Shown here: in pieces, positions 34,166 to 42,567 of the stretch
Layout of the letters: every line of letters begins with the position of its first letter
How positions within the stretch are numbered: position 1 is the first letter of the stretch
Source of the DNA: Flavobacteriales bacterium
GTDB lineage: Bacteria; Bacteroidota; Bacteroidia; Flavobacteriales_F; PHOS-HE28
Direction: 5' to 3'
Assembly: GCA_016703005.1 (NCBI GenBank)
Contig: JADJCX010000006.1
Location: forward strand, 162,605 to 226,604
DNA: 64,000 nucleotides
Program-made: the position numbers and the translations under genes
The notes under the pieces: generated by a model
Databases searched by the model: none
Told to the model about the DNA's origin: nothing
What the model saw: the letters and a program-made list of their open reading frames with translations, nothing else

Positions 34166-36829
34166 TCACCCCACCAATTCTTTATTCCTGTTCGGGATGT
34201 CGTCCTTGTTGAAGGCCACCTTCTCATCCTCCTCCTTCAGCTTCAGCACTAGGGCGAGCGCATCGGGCACCACATCGCTGCAGAGTGTGAGGAAGCTGCC
34301 GGGCTTGGCCGTTGAGATGGCGTGGCGGATCGCAGCCTCCTCCTTCTTGATGATGATGTAGGGCTTGTTGGGGTCCACTTCCTTGATACCCCTCACCATG
34401 AGCGCGATGATCTCGTCGTCGGTCTTGCCACGCAGGTTGCGGTCCTGGCGGATGATGATCTCATCGAACATCTGTGCGCTGAGGCGGCCGAGGTTCACCG
34501 TGTCCTCGTCGCGGCGGTCGCCAACGCCCGCGATCACGCCCACTTTCGGGCTGTCGGGGATCTTGCTGAGGAACTTGCCGAGCGCTTCGAAGCCATGTGG
34601 GTTGTGGGCGTAGTCCACCACCACTTGGAAATTCTTGAACTGGAAGAGGTTCAGGCGGCCCGGCGTCTGCGCGGCGCCCGGCACGAAAGTCATGAGCGCC
34701 TCGCGCAGCTCTTCGATCTTCACGCCTTGCACGTATGCCGCGAGCACGGCGGGCAGCACGTTCTGGATGTTGAAAACGGCCTTACCACCATAGGTGATGG
34801 GGATGTTCACGGCCTTCTCGATGCGCAGCTTCCACTCACCCTTGCTGATGGTGACGAAGCCGTTCTCGTAGATCGCGGCGAGACCACCGAGCTTGCAGTG
34901 CTGGCGCACGAGGCGGTTGTTCTCATCGAGGCTGAAGAGGGCGATCTTGCAATCGCACTGCTTGCGCATGGCCATCACGAGTTCATCGTCGGCGTTGAGG
35001 ATCGCGTAGCCATCGCGACGCACACTGCGCGGCACGGTGCTCTTCACATGGGCGAGTTCCTCCAGCGTGTGGATGTCCTTCAAGCCCAAGTGATCGGCGG
35101 CCACGTTGGTGACGATGGCCACGTCGCAGTGCTCGAAGCCGAGACCGCTGCGCACCAGACCACCGCGCGCTGTTTCCAACACGGCCATATCCACCACGGG
35201 CTCCTTCAGCACGAACTGTGCACTCGCGGGGCCCGTGCAATCGCCCTTCATCAGCAGGCGGTTCATGATGTACACGCCATCACTGCACGTCATGCCTACC
35301 TTATAGCCTGCGCTGCGCATGAGGTGCGCGGTAAGGCGGGTGCTCGTGGTCTTCCCGTTGGTGCCGGTGACGGCGATGATGGGGATGCGGCTCGGTGTGC
35401 CTGGCGGGAAGAGCATGTCCACGACGGGTTCCGCCACGTTCTTGCCGATGCCACCGGTGGGATCCAAGTGCATGCGGAAGCCGGGCGCGGCGTTCACTTC
35501 CAACACAGCGCCGCCGCTCTCGTTCAGCGGTAGGCTGATGTCGTCGGTCATGATGTCGATGCCGCAGATATCGAGGTCGATGATGCGACTGATCCGCTCG
35601 GCGAGGAAGACGTTGAACGGATGCACCACTTCGGTGACGTCATCAGCCGTGCCGCCCGTGCTGAGATTGGCGGTGGCCTTGAGGTAAACGGTCTCCCCTT
35701 TCGCGGGCACGCTCTCGGGCGTGAGGCCCTTCAGCCCAAGCAGCTTCAGCGTATGGTCGTCGATGTCGATGCGCGTGAGCACATTCTCGTGACCGTAGCC
35801 GCGACGCGGATCCTTGTTCACCTCCTCGGCGAGTTGTGCGATCGTGCTCTTGCCATCGCCGACCACGCACGCCGGAGTGCGTTTCGCGGCGCAAATGAAG
35901 CGGTGGTTGATGACGAGCAAGCGGTGATCGAGACCCGTGATGTAGCGCTCCACGATGGCGCTGCGGCTGATCTCCTTCGCCTTGGCCAGCGCGACTTTCG
36001 CTTCTTCGAGGCTCTTGATGCCGATGGTGGCTCCGCGTCCGTGATTGCCACCGATGGGTTTGATGACGCAGGGAAAACCGACGGAATCCAAGGCCGCTTC
36101 CAAGCCTTCCTCAGTGCGCACCACACGGCCTTTGGGCACGGGGATCTCGTAGCTCTCCAACAACTGCTTGGTCTCCTCCTTATCGCAGGCGATCTCCACG
36201 CCTATGTTGCTGGTCTTGCTGGTGATGGTGGCGCGGATGCGCTTTTGGTGGATGCCGTGACCGAGTTGCACCAAGCTCTGGCCGTTCAACCGCAAATAGG
36301 GAATGCCGCGTGACACCGCTTCCGCCACGATGCTGCCTGTCGAAGGCCCCAAACGCGATTCTTCACGCAGCTCGCGCATCTTCTGCAGATCGTCCGCGAG
36401 GTCGTACTTCTCTCCGCTGATGAGCGCTTCGGCGATGCGGACCGCAGCCTTCGCAGCGAACATGCCCACCGGCTCTTCAATGTAACTGAAGACCACGTTG
36501 TACACACCGTTCTCGCGTGTGCTGCGCGTGCGACCGAAGCCAGTCTCCATGCCCGCTAGCGTCTGGATCTCCAGCGCGATGTGCTCGATCACATGGCCCA
36601 TCCAGGTCCCCCGCTTCACCCTTTCCCAGAAACCACCTTCGTGATCCTCACTGCACCGGTGGCTCACCATGGTGGGCAGCAACGTGGTGATGCGCTCGTA
36701 GAATCCTGGGATCTTGTCGGTGGGCTTCTGCTCCAGATCCTCGATGTCGAGGCGCATGACAATGAGGTTGTGCCGCTTGACGGACCAGTAGTTTGGGCCA
36801 CGCATGGCCTTAAGTTCGAGGATGCGCAT
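34166..36829 (-). CDS. cphA: Cyanophycin synthetase
   Basis: An 887-residue enzyme that polymerises Asp and Arg into multi-L-arginyl-poly-L-aspartate in an ATP-dependent, primer-extending reaction. The three expected parts are visible. The N-terminal CphA domain (to about residue 170) carries GTWMGHVIEHIALEIQ. The ATP-grasp domain (about 210-480) carries VIKPIGGNHGRGATIG and VLEVNAAPGFRMH. The Mur-ligase-like domain from about 485 has the P-loop TGTNGKTTSTRL, HLGLKDIHTLEEL and VVDYAHNPHGFEALGKF. The length matches CphA1 (about 870-900). The start at 36829 gives MRILELKAMRGPNYWS, the canonical N-terminus. It is divergent from cyanophycinase, so synthesis and breakdown genes share one 124-bp control region. 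Confidence 0.95.
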   Translation of the reverse strand: MRILELKAMRGPNYWSVKRHNLIVMRLDIEDLEQKPTDKIPGFYERITTLLPTMVSHRCSEDHEGGFWERVKRGTWMGHVIEHIALEIQTLAGMETGFGRTRSTRENGVYNVVFSYIEEPVGMFAAKAAVRIAEALISGEKYDLADDLQKMRELREESRLGPSTGSIVAEAVSRGIPYLRLNGQSLVQLGHGIHQKRIRATITSKTSNIGVEIACDKEETKQLLESYEIPVPKGRVVRTEEGLEAALDSVGFPCVIKPIGGNHGRGATIGIKSLEEAKVALAKAKEISRSAIVERYITGLDHRLLVINHRFICAAKRTPACVVGDGKSTIAQLAEEVNKDPRRGYGHENVLTRIDIDDHTLKLLGLKGLTPESVPAKGETVYLKATANLSTGGTADDVTEVVHPFNVFLAERISRIIDLDICGIDIMTDDISLPLNESGGAVLEVNAAPGFRMHLDPTGGIGKNVAEPVVDMLFPPGTPSRIPIIAVTGTNGKTTSTRLTAHLMRSAGYKVGMTCSDGVYIMNRLLMKGDCTGPASAQFVLKEPVVDMAVLETARGGLVRSGLGFEHCDVAIVTNVAADHLGLKDIHTLEELAHVKSTVPRSVRRDGYAILNADDELVMAMRKQCDCKIALFSLDENNRLVRQHCKLGGLAAIYENGFVTISKGEWKLRIEKAVNIPITYGGKAVFNIQNVLPAVLAAYVQGVKIEELREALMTFVPGAAQTPGRLNLFQFKNFQVVVDYAHNPHGFEALGKFLSKIPDSPKVGVIAGVGDRRDEDTVNLGRLSAQMFDEIIIRQDRNLRGKTDDEIIALMVRGIKEVDPNKPYIIIKKEEAAIRHAISTAKPGSFLTLCSDVVPDALALVLKLKEEDEKVAFNKDDIPNRNKELVG

Positions 36830-36953
36830 GGATCGTACTTCTTGCGGGTCAATATAGGGCGGCACATTGTTGATACTTCCATCATCCTTTGCTCATGGTC
36901 AAGTTGAAGCCCTCTATTTTGGCCCCTCGGGGGCGGGGGGCTAACCAGCAAGC

Positions 36954-37823
36954 ATGACACCCAAGGGCAAACTCATCGCCATCGGAGGCAACGAGGACAA
37001 AGGCACGGCACCGGAAGCAGGGCACAACGCAAAGGTTTACAGTGGTGCGTTCATCGAGGAAGGGATCCTGAGACGTGTGGTGGATGAGATCGGCGGAACC
37101 AGCGGCCGACTGGCCGTGATCACCAGCGCCAGCAGTATTCCGGAAGAAGTCGGGAACAATTACATCGAAGCATTCGGCAGGTTGGGATTGAAGGAAGTGG
37201 ACGTGCTCGATATCCGCGAACGCGGCCACGTGAAACCCGATATGATCAAGCGTTTGGCAAAGGCCGACGGTGTGATGATGAGCGGCGGTAACCAGCTGCG
37301 GCTGACCACCATTTTCGGCGGGACGGCGTTCCTTCAGTTGATGAAGCGCCGATATGAGGAAGAAGCGGGCTTCGTGATCGCCGGCACCAGTGCTGGGGCC
37401 ATGTGTATGAGCAGTACCATGATCTACCAGGGGCACAGCAGCAGCGGACTAGTGAAGGGCGGGGTGAAGATGACCACCGGTGCAGCGCTCATCCATGACG
37501 TGATCATTGACAGTCATTTCGTTGAGCGCGGCCGTTTCAGCCGGTTGAGCCAAGCCGTGGCCAGCAACCCGAACGCCATCGGTATCGGCCTGGGCGAGGA
37601 CACCGGTGTGGTGATCACCGATGCCGATATGCTGGAAACGATCGGCAGCGGACAGGTGATGATCTTCGACGGCCACGACATCAGCTACAGCGACTACGCC
37701 GACGTGGAAGAAGGCGAGCCCTTCAGCATCGAAGGCATGAAGGTGCACATCATCAGCAAGGGCCACAGCTACTCCGTGAAGCAGCGGCAGTTCAGCGCAG
37801 TGCGCGTGCCGGTGAAGGGCTAG
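36954..37823 (+). CDS. cphB: Cyanophycinase
   Basis: A 289-residue serine exopeptidase of family S51 that releases beta-Asp-Arg dipeptides from cyanophycin. The nucleophile elbow FVIAGTSAGAMCM puts the catalytic Ser near residue 145. The core strands LIAIGGNEDKG, LAVITSASSIPEEVGNNY and DGVMMSGGNQLRL are typical of the fold. There is no signal peptide, so it acts in the cytosol on stored granules. It is divergent from cphA. No isoaspartyl dipeptidase gene is in the window, so final cleavage must be encoded elsewhere. In the leader, TATTTTGG (36915-36922) only roughly resembles a -7 box, and GC-rich runs follow it. Confidence 0.95.
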   Translation: MTPKGKLIAIGGNEDKGTAPEAGHNAKVYSGAFIEEGILRRVVDEIGGTSGRLAVITSASSIPEEVGNNYIEAFGRLGLKEVDVLDIRERGHVKPDMIKRLAKADGVMMSGGNQLRLTTIFGGTAFLQLMKRRYEEEAGFVIAGTSAGAMCMSSTMIYQGHSSSGLVKGGVKMTTGAALIHDVIIDSHFVERGRFSRLSQAVASNPNAIGIGLGEDTGVVITDADMLETIGSGQVMIFDGHDISYSDYADVEEGEPFSIEGMKVHIISKGHSYSVKQRQFSAVRVPVKG

Positions 37824-37845
37824 CGCCAGCGGGGCAGCGTGGGGC

Positions 37846-37853
37846 TACCTTCG
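37846..37853 (+). promoter_or_regulatory. Candidate -7 box of the T9SS gene at 37880
   Basis: TACCTTCG, one mismatch from TAnnTTTG, 26 bp before the ATG. It belongs to the TA-NN-TTCG group seen elsewhere in this window. Confidence 0.4.
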
Positions 37854-37879
37854 GAACGTCAGTCCTGAAAACCTTGCCC

Positions 37880-38702
37880 ATGAAGCTCCGCTCCTACCTT
37901 TTCGTTGCCTTATCGAGTACCGCGCTCGTCGCATCCAGCCAATACCAATTGGAGTACACGTACTACGGCGGTGGCACGGGTGGCGCCGGTGGTCAAAACA
38001 AATTCCACATGGTGCATCTGGAGACCATGGGCGACCACTACGTCTACTATGACCGCCCGGCAAGAGCCGTGTACGTGATGGATCTTTATCATCAACTGGT
38101 TTCCACCATCAGCCTCGCTACAGCGGACCCCGACAGCTCTTCTTTGGGCGCCGTGGAGGAAATACTTTACGTGTCGCAGCATCTGTTCGACACCGACGAT
38201 GAGATCGAGTTGATGTTCGTGAAATATTATGTCGGCACTTCGATAGTCAATGAGGACGGCACTGTGATCCATTTCTGGCCGAACGAGATGCCCATGATCG
38301 GTCAAAGCGGAATCCCCAGGAACAGCGGCCGATCTGCAACACCCGCTCGGAGCGAAGCTGATATTGAGTGACCAGTTGTTGGGAGATGCCAAAGTGTACT
38401 CCCTTCCGGGAACACTGTTTACCGGCATCAGCGGCCCTCACGAACAAAGCGTGCTTTCCGCACCGGTGAAAGTCTACCCGAATCCCACCGCGAGCGAAGT
38501 GACGGTTGAAATTCCTTGGACCACGCGTTTCACCAGTGCCGACATGGCGTTCTTCAACAGTGTTGGTGAGTTGGTGCTGACCCAAGCGATCACCGTCACT
38601 GGACAGCGGATCAACATTGCACCCCTGGCTGCTGGTGAGTACAGCTATCGCGTCAGTATGGATGGTCAGCAGGTTAATGCCGGGAAGCTGACCAAGCTCT
38701 AA
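37880..38702 (+). CDS. Secreted T9SS type A protein, one frameshift
   Basis: About 274 residues. A signal peptide (MKLRSYLFVALSSTALVASS) is followed by a beta-rich domain (YDRPARAVYVMDLYHQLVST, EEILYVSQHLFDTDDEIEL). The first frame stops at 38371. The second frame carries LGAKLILSDQLLGDAKVYSL and the sorting domain (VYPNPTASEVTVEI, LAAGEYSYRVSMDG). The two connect somewhere between about 38310 and 38345, after GTVIHFWPNEM, consistent with a one-base indel. The T9SS domain is of type A (YPNP, then AGxYxY). Function of the exported part is unknown. Confidence 0.75.
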
Positions 38703-38712
38703 GCTTTTTGTT

Positions 38713-39669
38713 TCAGCAACCCGCGCGCTCTTCCACCCGATAGCGGTTCCGCTCCGGGCTGTTGCGGCTCACCAGTTCGGCCACAAAACCCATGGTGAAC
38801 AACTGCACACCGATGACCATGGCCGTGAGCCCGACATAGAACAGTGCTTGGTCGGAGACGCGCGGGGCCAAGGTCTCCGTGACCCATGTGTGCCATGCCT
38901 TTTCGGTCAGCAACCACGCGGCCGACAATGATCCGAGAACGAACATCAAGGTGCCGAGCGCACCGAAGAAGTGCATGGGCTTCTTGCCGAACCGGAAAAT
39001 GAATGCGATCGTGAGCAGGTCCAGAAAGCCATTGATAAAGCGGTTCAATCCGAACTTGGTCTTGCCATGCTTTCGTGCGTGGTGCCGCACCACTTTCTCA
39101 CCGATCTTCCTGAACCCTTCCTTATAGGCAATGAACGGTATGTAGCGGTGCATCTCGCCGAAGACCTCGATGTTCTTCACCACTGCCTGGCGATAGGCCT
39201 TCAGCCCGCAGTTGAAATCGTGGAGGTCCACATGGCTCATGCGGCGCGTGGCCCAATTGAACAATTTGGTCGGAACCGTTTTACTGATCGGGTCGTGGCG
39301 CTCCTTCTTCCAGCCGCTCACCAAGTCGAGTCCATCCACCGTGATCATGCGATAAAGCTCCGGGATCTCGTCGGGATCGTCCTGCAAGTCGGCATCCATG
39401 GTGATCACCACATTGCCGTGTGCGGCCTCGAACCCCTCGTTCAAAGCAGGGCTCTTCCCATAGTTGCGCCCGAAGCGTATGCCCTTGACGCGTGAGTTCG
39501 TTGCCCTCAAGCGCATGATCTCTTCCCACGACCCATCGCGACTTCCGTCATCCACGAGGATCACCTCATAGTCCTTACCCATGGCACCGATCACGGAATG
39601 CAGCTTGGCCACAAGTTCATCCAACGATTCGCGCTCGTTCAAAAGCGGGATGACCACGGAAATGTCCAT
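38713..39669 (-). CDS. Family 2 glycosyltransferase with two C-terminal membrane helices
   Basis: A 318-residue enzyme of the DPM1/GtrB/ArnC type that transfers a sugar from a nucleotide donor to a polyprenyl phosphate. The GT-A core shows SVVIPLLNERESLDELVAKL, VILVDDGSRDGSW and the metal site DADLQDDPDEIP. Two C-terminal helices (FGALGTLMFVLGSLSAAWLL and FYVGLTAMVIGVQLFTMGFV) anchor it in the inner membrane. Length and order match bactoprenol glucosyltransferases (about 310-320). It is convergent with the T9SS gene. The specific sugar is not evident. Confidence 0.9.
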   Translation of the reverse strand: MDISVVIPLLNERESLDELVAKLHSVIGAMGKDYEVILVDDGSRDGSWEEIMRLRATNSRVKGIRFGRNYGKSPALNEGFEAAHGNVVITMDADLQDDPDEIPELYRMITVDGLDLVSGWKKERHDPISKTVPTKLFNWATRRMSHVDLHDFNCGLKAYRQAVVKNIEVFGEMHRYIPFIAYKEGFRKIGEKVVRHHARKHGKTKFGLNRFINGFLDLLTIAFIFRFGKKPMHFFGALGTLMFVLGSLSAAWLLTEKAWHTWVTETLAPRVSDQALFYVGLTAMVIGVQLFTMGFVAELVSRNSPERNRYRVEERAGC

Positions 39670-39736
39670 GCGGCAAATGTGCGGGTGAAAAGGCCACGGA
39701 GTGAAAGATCACTGTGGTCCCGGATGCCCGAGCGAC

Positions 39737-39744
39737 TACATTCG
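39737..39744 (+). promoter_or_regulatory. Candidate -7 box of the SRP RNA gene
   Basis: TACATTCG lies 6 bp before the first paired base of the SRP RNA (39751), the right distance for a -7 element. The same 12-mer TACATTCGCGCC occurs before the transaldolase gene at 41210. No clear -33 TTG is seen. Confidence 0.5.
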
Positions 39745-39750
39745 CGCCTT

Positions 39751-39848
39751 GGGGCAAGTCCCGTACGACCAGCTCCCGCTTAATCCCCCAGGGCCGGAAG
39801 GCAGCAAGGGTAGGCGGTTGTAGCGGAGCGATGCGATCAGCTTGCCCC
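39751..39848 (+). ncRNA. ffs: Signal recognition particle RNA (bacterial small type)
   Basis: A 98-nt RNA that binds Ffh and guides membrane proteins to the translocon. The ends pair perfectly (GGGGCAAG at 39751-39758 with CTTGCCCC at 39841-39848). The apical part holds the universally conserved helix 8 sequence CAGGGCCGGAAGGCAGCAAG (39789-39808), with the GGAAG tetraloop region and asymmetric AGCA internal loop. A run of seven or more T follows directly (39849-39857), as expected for a terminator. It fits in the gap between the divergent glycosyltransferase and SDR genes. Confidence 0.93.
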
Positions 39849-39862
39849 TCTTTTTTTGCCCT

Positions 39863-40666
39863 ATGTCAACGTACGCGAAGGTTGTACTTGTAACGGGTGG
39901 CAGCAGCGGGATCGGCCGCGCCATCTGCTCGCGACTTGCCGCAATGGGACACATCGTTTACGGCACGAGCCGTAAACCCACCGAGGACCCGAAAGGATGG
40001 CGGCTGATCGCCTTGGACATTACGAACGAGGATTCGGTGCGCGCAGCGGTCGAAGAAGTACTTCATCGCGAGAAACGCTTGGATGTGGTCGTGAACAACG
40101 CCGGTGTCGGTATACAAGGACCAGCGGAGGATACCGGAGTGGAACTGGCTCGGCAATTATTCGACCTGAACGTCTTGGGTGCCCACCGCGTGTGCCGTGC
40201 GGTTTTGCCGGGTATGCGTCAACGGGGAAGCGGCCTCATCATTAACGTAAGCAGCATCGCTGCGAACTTCGGACTACCCTACCGCGCTTTCTACAGCGCC
40301 AGCAAAGCAGCGCTCGATCGATACAGTGAAGCACTGCGGTTGGAGGTGAAGCCCTTCGGGGTGAAGGTGGTGGTGATCCAGCCAGGCGAGTTTAAAACGA
40401 ACATCGCCGGAAGTCGGCTTCGGCCAGCGACCATTGACCCGGCCTATCAGAAAGGATATACCCGGGCTATGGAGGTGCTCGGCGGAAGCATGCACTATAG
40501 TCGTGATCCCGATGAGTTGGCACAGGTGGTGGCCAAGATCATTGCCGCTCCCAAACCCAAGACGCTTTACCGCATCGCGCAAGGTGTTCAGAAGTTCAGC
40601 GTACTGCTGAAGAAGCTCATGCCGGGGCATGCCTTTGAGCGCATGGTAGGCAAACACTACGAGTAA
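39863..40666 (+). CDS. Short-chain dehydrogenase/reductase
   Basis: A 267-residue classical SDR. The cofactor loop is VTGGSSGIGRAI (residues about 9-20). NNAGVGIQGP is the structural motif, NVSSIAANFGLP carries the catalytic Ser, and YSASKAALD (Tyr near 145 and Lys four later) carries the active-site pair. The basic residue after the cofactor loop (GTSRKP) suggests NADP(H). The substrate cannot be inferred; the C-terminal LLKKLMPGHAFERMV is typical of lipid-handling SDRs. It starts 15 bp after the SRP RNA, within reach of its transcript, and is followed closely by the next gene. Confidence 0.88.
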   Translation: MSTYAKVVLVTGGSSGIGRAICSRLAAMGHIVYGTSRKPTEDPKGWRLIALDITNEDSVRAAVEEVLHREKRLDVVVNNAGVGIQGPAEDTGVELARQLFDLNVLGAHRVCRAVLPGMRQRGSGLIINVSSIAANFGLPYRAFYSASKAALDRYSEALRLEVKPFGVKVVVIQPGEFKTNIAGSRLRPATIDPAYQKGYTRAMEVLGGSMHYSRDPDELAQVVAKIIAAPKPKTLYRIAQGVQKFSVLLKKLMPGHAFERMVGKHYE

Positions 40667-40668
40667 CC

Positions 40669-41200
40669 ATGCCCTCGGCTTTTGGACATGCCATTGCCGC
40701 GATAGCCATTACAAAGGCTTCGCCGCGCGTGCGCTTTCGGGCTCGCGTTGTCGCCATTGCTGCACTGTCCGCCATCGTTCCGGACTCTGGACGTTGTCAG
40801 TTTCAGTCTCGGTATTCCCTATGAGCACATGCTCGGACACCGTGGTGTGACGCATTCCCTTGCATTCTCCGCAGTGTGGGCATCGCTGATGATGCTGTTG
40901 TTCCACAGGGGCGAGCGAAGTCGATGGCTATGGTTGTGCCTCTTCGGTTGCACAGCGAGCCATGCATTGCTGGATATGTGCACCACCGGAGGTTTGGGTT
41001 GCGCGTTGTTCGCCCCATTCTCCAACGAACGGTACTTCTTCCCATGGCGACCCATCTCGGTTTCACCGGTGGAGATCCACAGCTTCTTCGGTGAATGGGG
41101 CCTGCGCGTGCTGAAGAGCGAAGCCCTTTGGATCGGACTTCCGTCCGCAGTGATCTTCGCTGCCGCCTATCTGTTGAAAAGGCGCCCTGCCCGGGATTGA
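40669..41200 (+). CDS. YdjM-type membrane-bound metal-dependent hydrolase (DUF457), one frameshift
   Basis: About 176 residues of a small integral membrane protein of the YbcI/YdjM family. The N-terminus (MPSAFGHAIAAIAITKAS) begins 2 bp after the SDR stop. The family motifs are present: FGHAI with an early His, then DVVSFSLGIPYEHMLGHRGV and THSLAF, and a later CTASHALLDMCTTGG. The frame breaks near 40785, where VPD is followed by TCTGGACG with one extra T relative to LDVV. These proteins are predicted metal-dependent phospholipid-type hydrolases, and activity is known for few. The tight gap suggests co-transcription with the SDR. Confidence 0.75.
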
Positions 41201-41209
41201 AGCACCACC

Positions 41210-41217
41210 TACATTCG
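41210..41217 (+). promoter_or_regulatory. Candidate -7 box of the transaldolase operon
   Basis: TACATTCG, 40 bp before the start at 41258. It is identical over 12 bp with the box preceding the SRP RNA gene. Confidence 0.45.
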
Positions 41218-41257
41218 CGCCTCGCTCGCCGGAAACGACGAGCAAATGACCTACAAC

Positions 41258-41932
41258 ATGAAGTTCTTCATCGATACCGCCAGTCTCGCGCAGATACGCG
41301 AAGCCCATGAATTGGGCGTGCTGGATGGCGTTACCACTAATCCCAGCTTGATGGCCAAGGAAGGCATCAGCGGTGAGCAACGGGTTCAACAGCACTACAT
41401 CGACATCTGCAATACCGTTGACGGGGACGTTAGCGCGGAAGTGATCTCGACCGACTTCACAGGGATCGTTACGGAAGGAGAACGACTGGCCGCGCTGCAT
41501 CCGAACATCGTGGTGAAAGTGCCCATGATCAAGGAGGGCGTGAAGGCGATCAAGTACTTCACGGGCAAAGGCATCAAGACCAACTGCACGCTGGTCTTCG
41601 GAGCTGGACAAGCACTTCTCGCCGCGAAAGCCGGAGCAACTTATGTTTCACCGTTCATCGGTCGGTTGGACGATATCAGCCAAGACGGTGTTCAATTGAT
41701 CGCTCAGATCCGCCGCATCTACGACAACTACGGAATGTCAACCCAGATCTTGGCTGCCAGCATCCGTCATCCCTTGCATATTGTGCAGTGTGCTGAGCTC
41801 GGTGCCGATGTTGCAACATGCCCGCTCAGCGCCATCACCGCGCTGTTCAATCATCCACTGACGGATTCGGGCTTGGAGAAATTCCTTGCTGATCACAAGA
41901 AGGCACAAGCAGCAACGGAAAAGGTCAAGTGA
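41258..41932 (+). CDS. Transaldolase/fructose-6-phosphate aldolase-like protein
   Basis: A 224-residue class I aldolase of the small TalC/FSA type, which transfers a dihydroxyacetone unit between sugar phosphates. The N-terminus MKFFIDTASLAQIREA and GVTTNPSLMAKEG are diagnostic. The Schiff-base Lys lies in NIVVKVPMIKEG, followed by TNCTLVFGAGQALLAAKAGA and SPFIGRLDD. The length (about 215-225) matches the small subfamily. An ATG 12 bp upstream (41246) is possible, but MKFFIDTA is the family start. Its stop overlaps the GTG of the next gene (GTGA), so both are probably translated together. Confidence 0.93.
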   Translation: MKFFIDTASLAQIREAHELGVLDGVTTNPSLMAKEGISGEQRVQQHYIDICNTVDGDVSAEVISTDFTGIVTEGERLAALHPNIVVKVPMIKEGVKAIKYFTGKGIKTNCTLVFGAGQALLAAKAGATYVSPFIGRLDDISQDGVQLIAQIRRIYDNYGMSTQILAASIRHPLHIVQCAELGADVATCPLSAITALFNHPLTDSGLEKFLADHKKAQAATEKVK

Positions 41933-42561
41933 GCGTAGCGACGTTGTTGGCGGTGCATCCGATAGACCCGGAACCGCGGAAGATCAAAGAGGCGGTTGCC
42001 GTATTGAACAGCGGCGGGGTGCTGATCGTACCTACCGATGCTGTGTATGCTTTCGTTTGTAGCGCCAAGCAACCACGCGCGGTGGAGCAGGTGGCTGCGC
42101 TGAAGGGTGTCAGGCCTGAAAAAGCCGAGCTTTCATTGATCTGTAGGGATCTCAGTGATGCTTCAACCTATGCACGGCAAATGGACACGGGTGTTTTCAG
42201 AATGATGAAGCGCGCGCTGCCCGGCCCGTACACCTTCATTCTGCCCGCTACTGCTGAAGTCCCGAACATTTTCAAAGTGAAGCGTCGGACGGTAGGCATT
42301 CGAGTGCCGGCCAGCCCCATCCTTCAAGGCATTCTGGAAGAACTCGGCCACCCGTTGGTTGCGGCATCGGTACACGATACCGACCCGTTCATCACACACC
42401 CAAGTGATGCTGAGGCGATCCATGAGCAGTTCGCTTCAAAGGTTGACCTGATCATCGATGGCGGACCAAGTGGGGTGGTAGGAAGCACGGTCATTGATGC
42501 TACGGGGCCGGAGCCTCGTCTGATCCGTGAAGGATTGGGATCACTGCACGGGATCCTTTGA
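41929..42561 (+). CDS. YciO/YrdC/Sua5-family protein
   Basis: A 210-residue protein of the threonylcarbamoyl-AMP synthase fold. GGVLIVPTDAVYAFVCSAKQ, the LSLICRDLSDAS segment, the VGIRVPASPI strand and the STVIDATGPEPRLIREGLG tail are visible. The pattern is closer to the YciO branch (function uncertain) than to TsaC/Sua5, which make the t6A precursor. It starts with GTG overlapping the transaldolase stop and ends 7 bp before the convergent NAD(P)HX repair gene. Confidence 0.87.
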   Translation: MSVATLLAVHPIDPEPRKIKEAVAVLNSGGVLIVPTDAVYAFVCSAKQPRAVEQVAALKGVRPEKAELSLICRDLSDASTYARQMDTGVFRMMKRALPGPYTFILPATAEVPNIFKVKRRTVGIRVPASPILQGILEELGHPLVAASVHDTDPFITHPSDAEAIHEQFASKVDLIIDGGPSGVVGSTVIDATGPEPRLIREGLGSLHGIL

Positions 42562-42567
42562 ACACGG

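Noticed and set aside
34322..35533. 403-codon open frame opposite cphA
   Set aside because: It is antisense to the ATP-grasp and Mur-ligase domains and has low-complexity content (His, Ala, Val); cphA is unmistakable.
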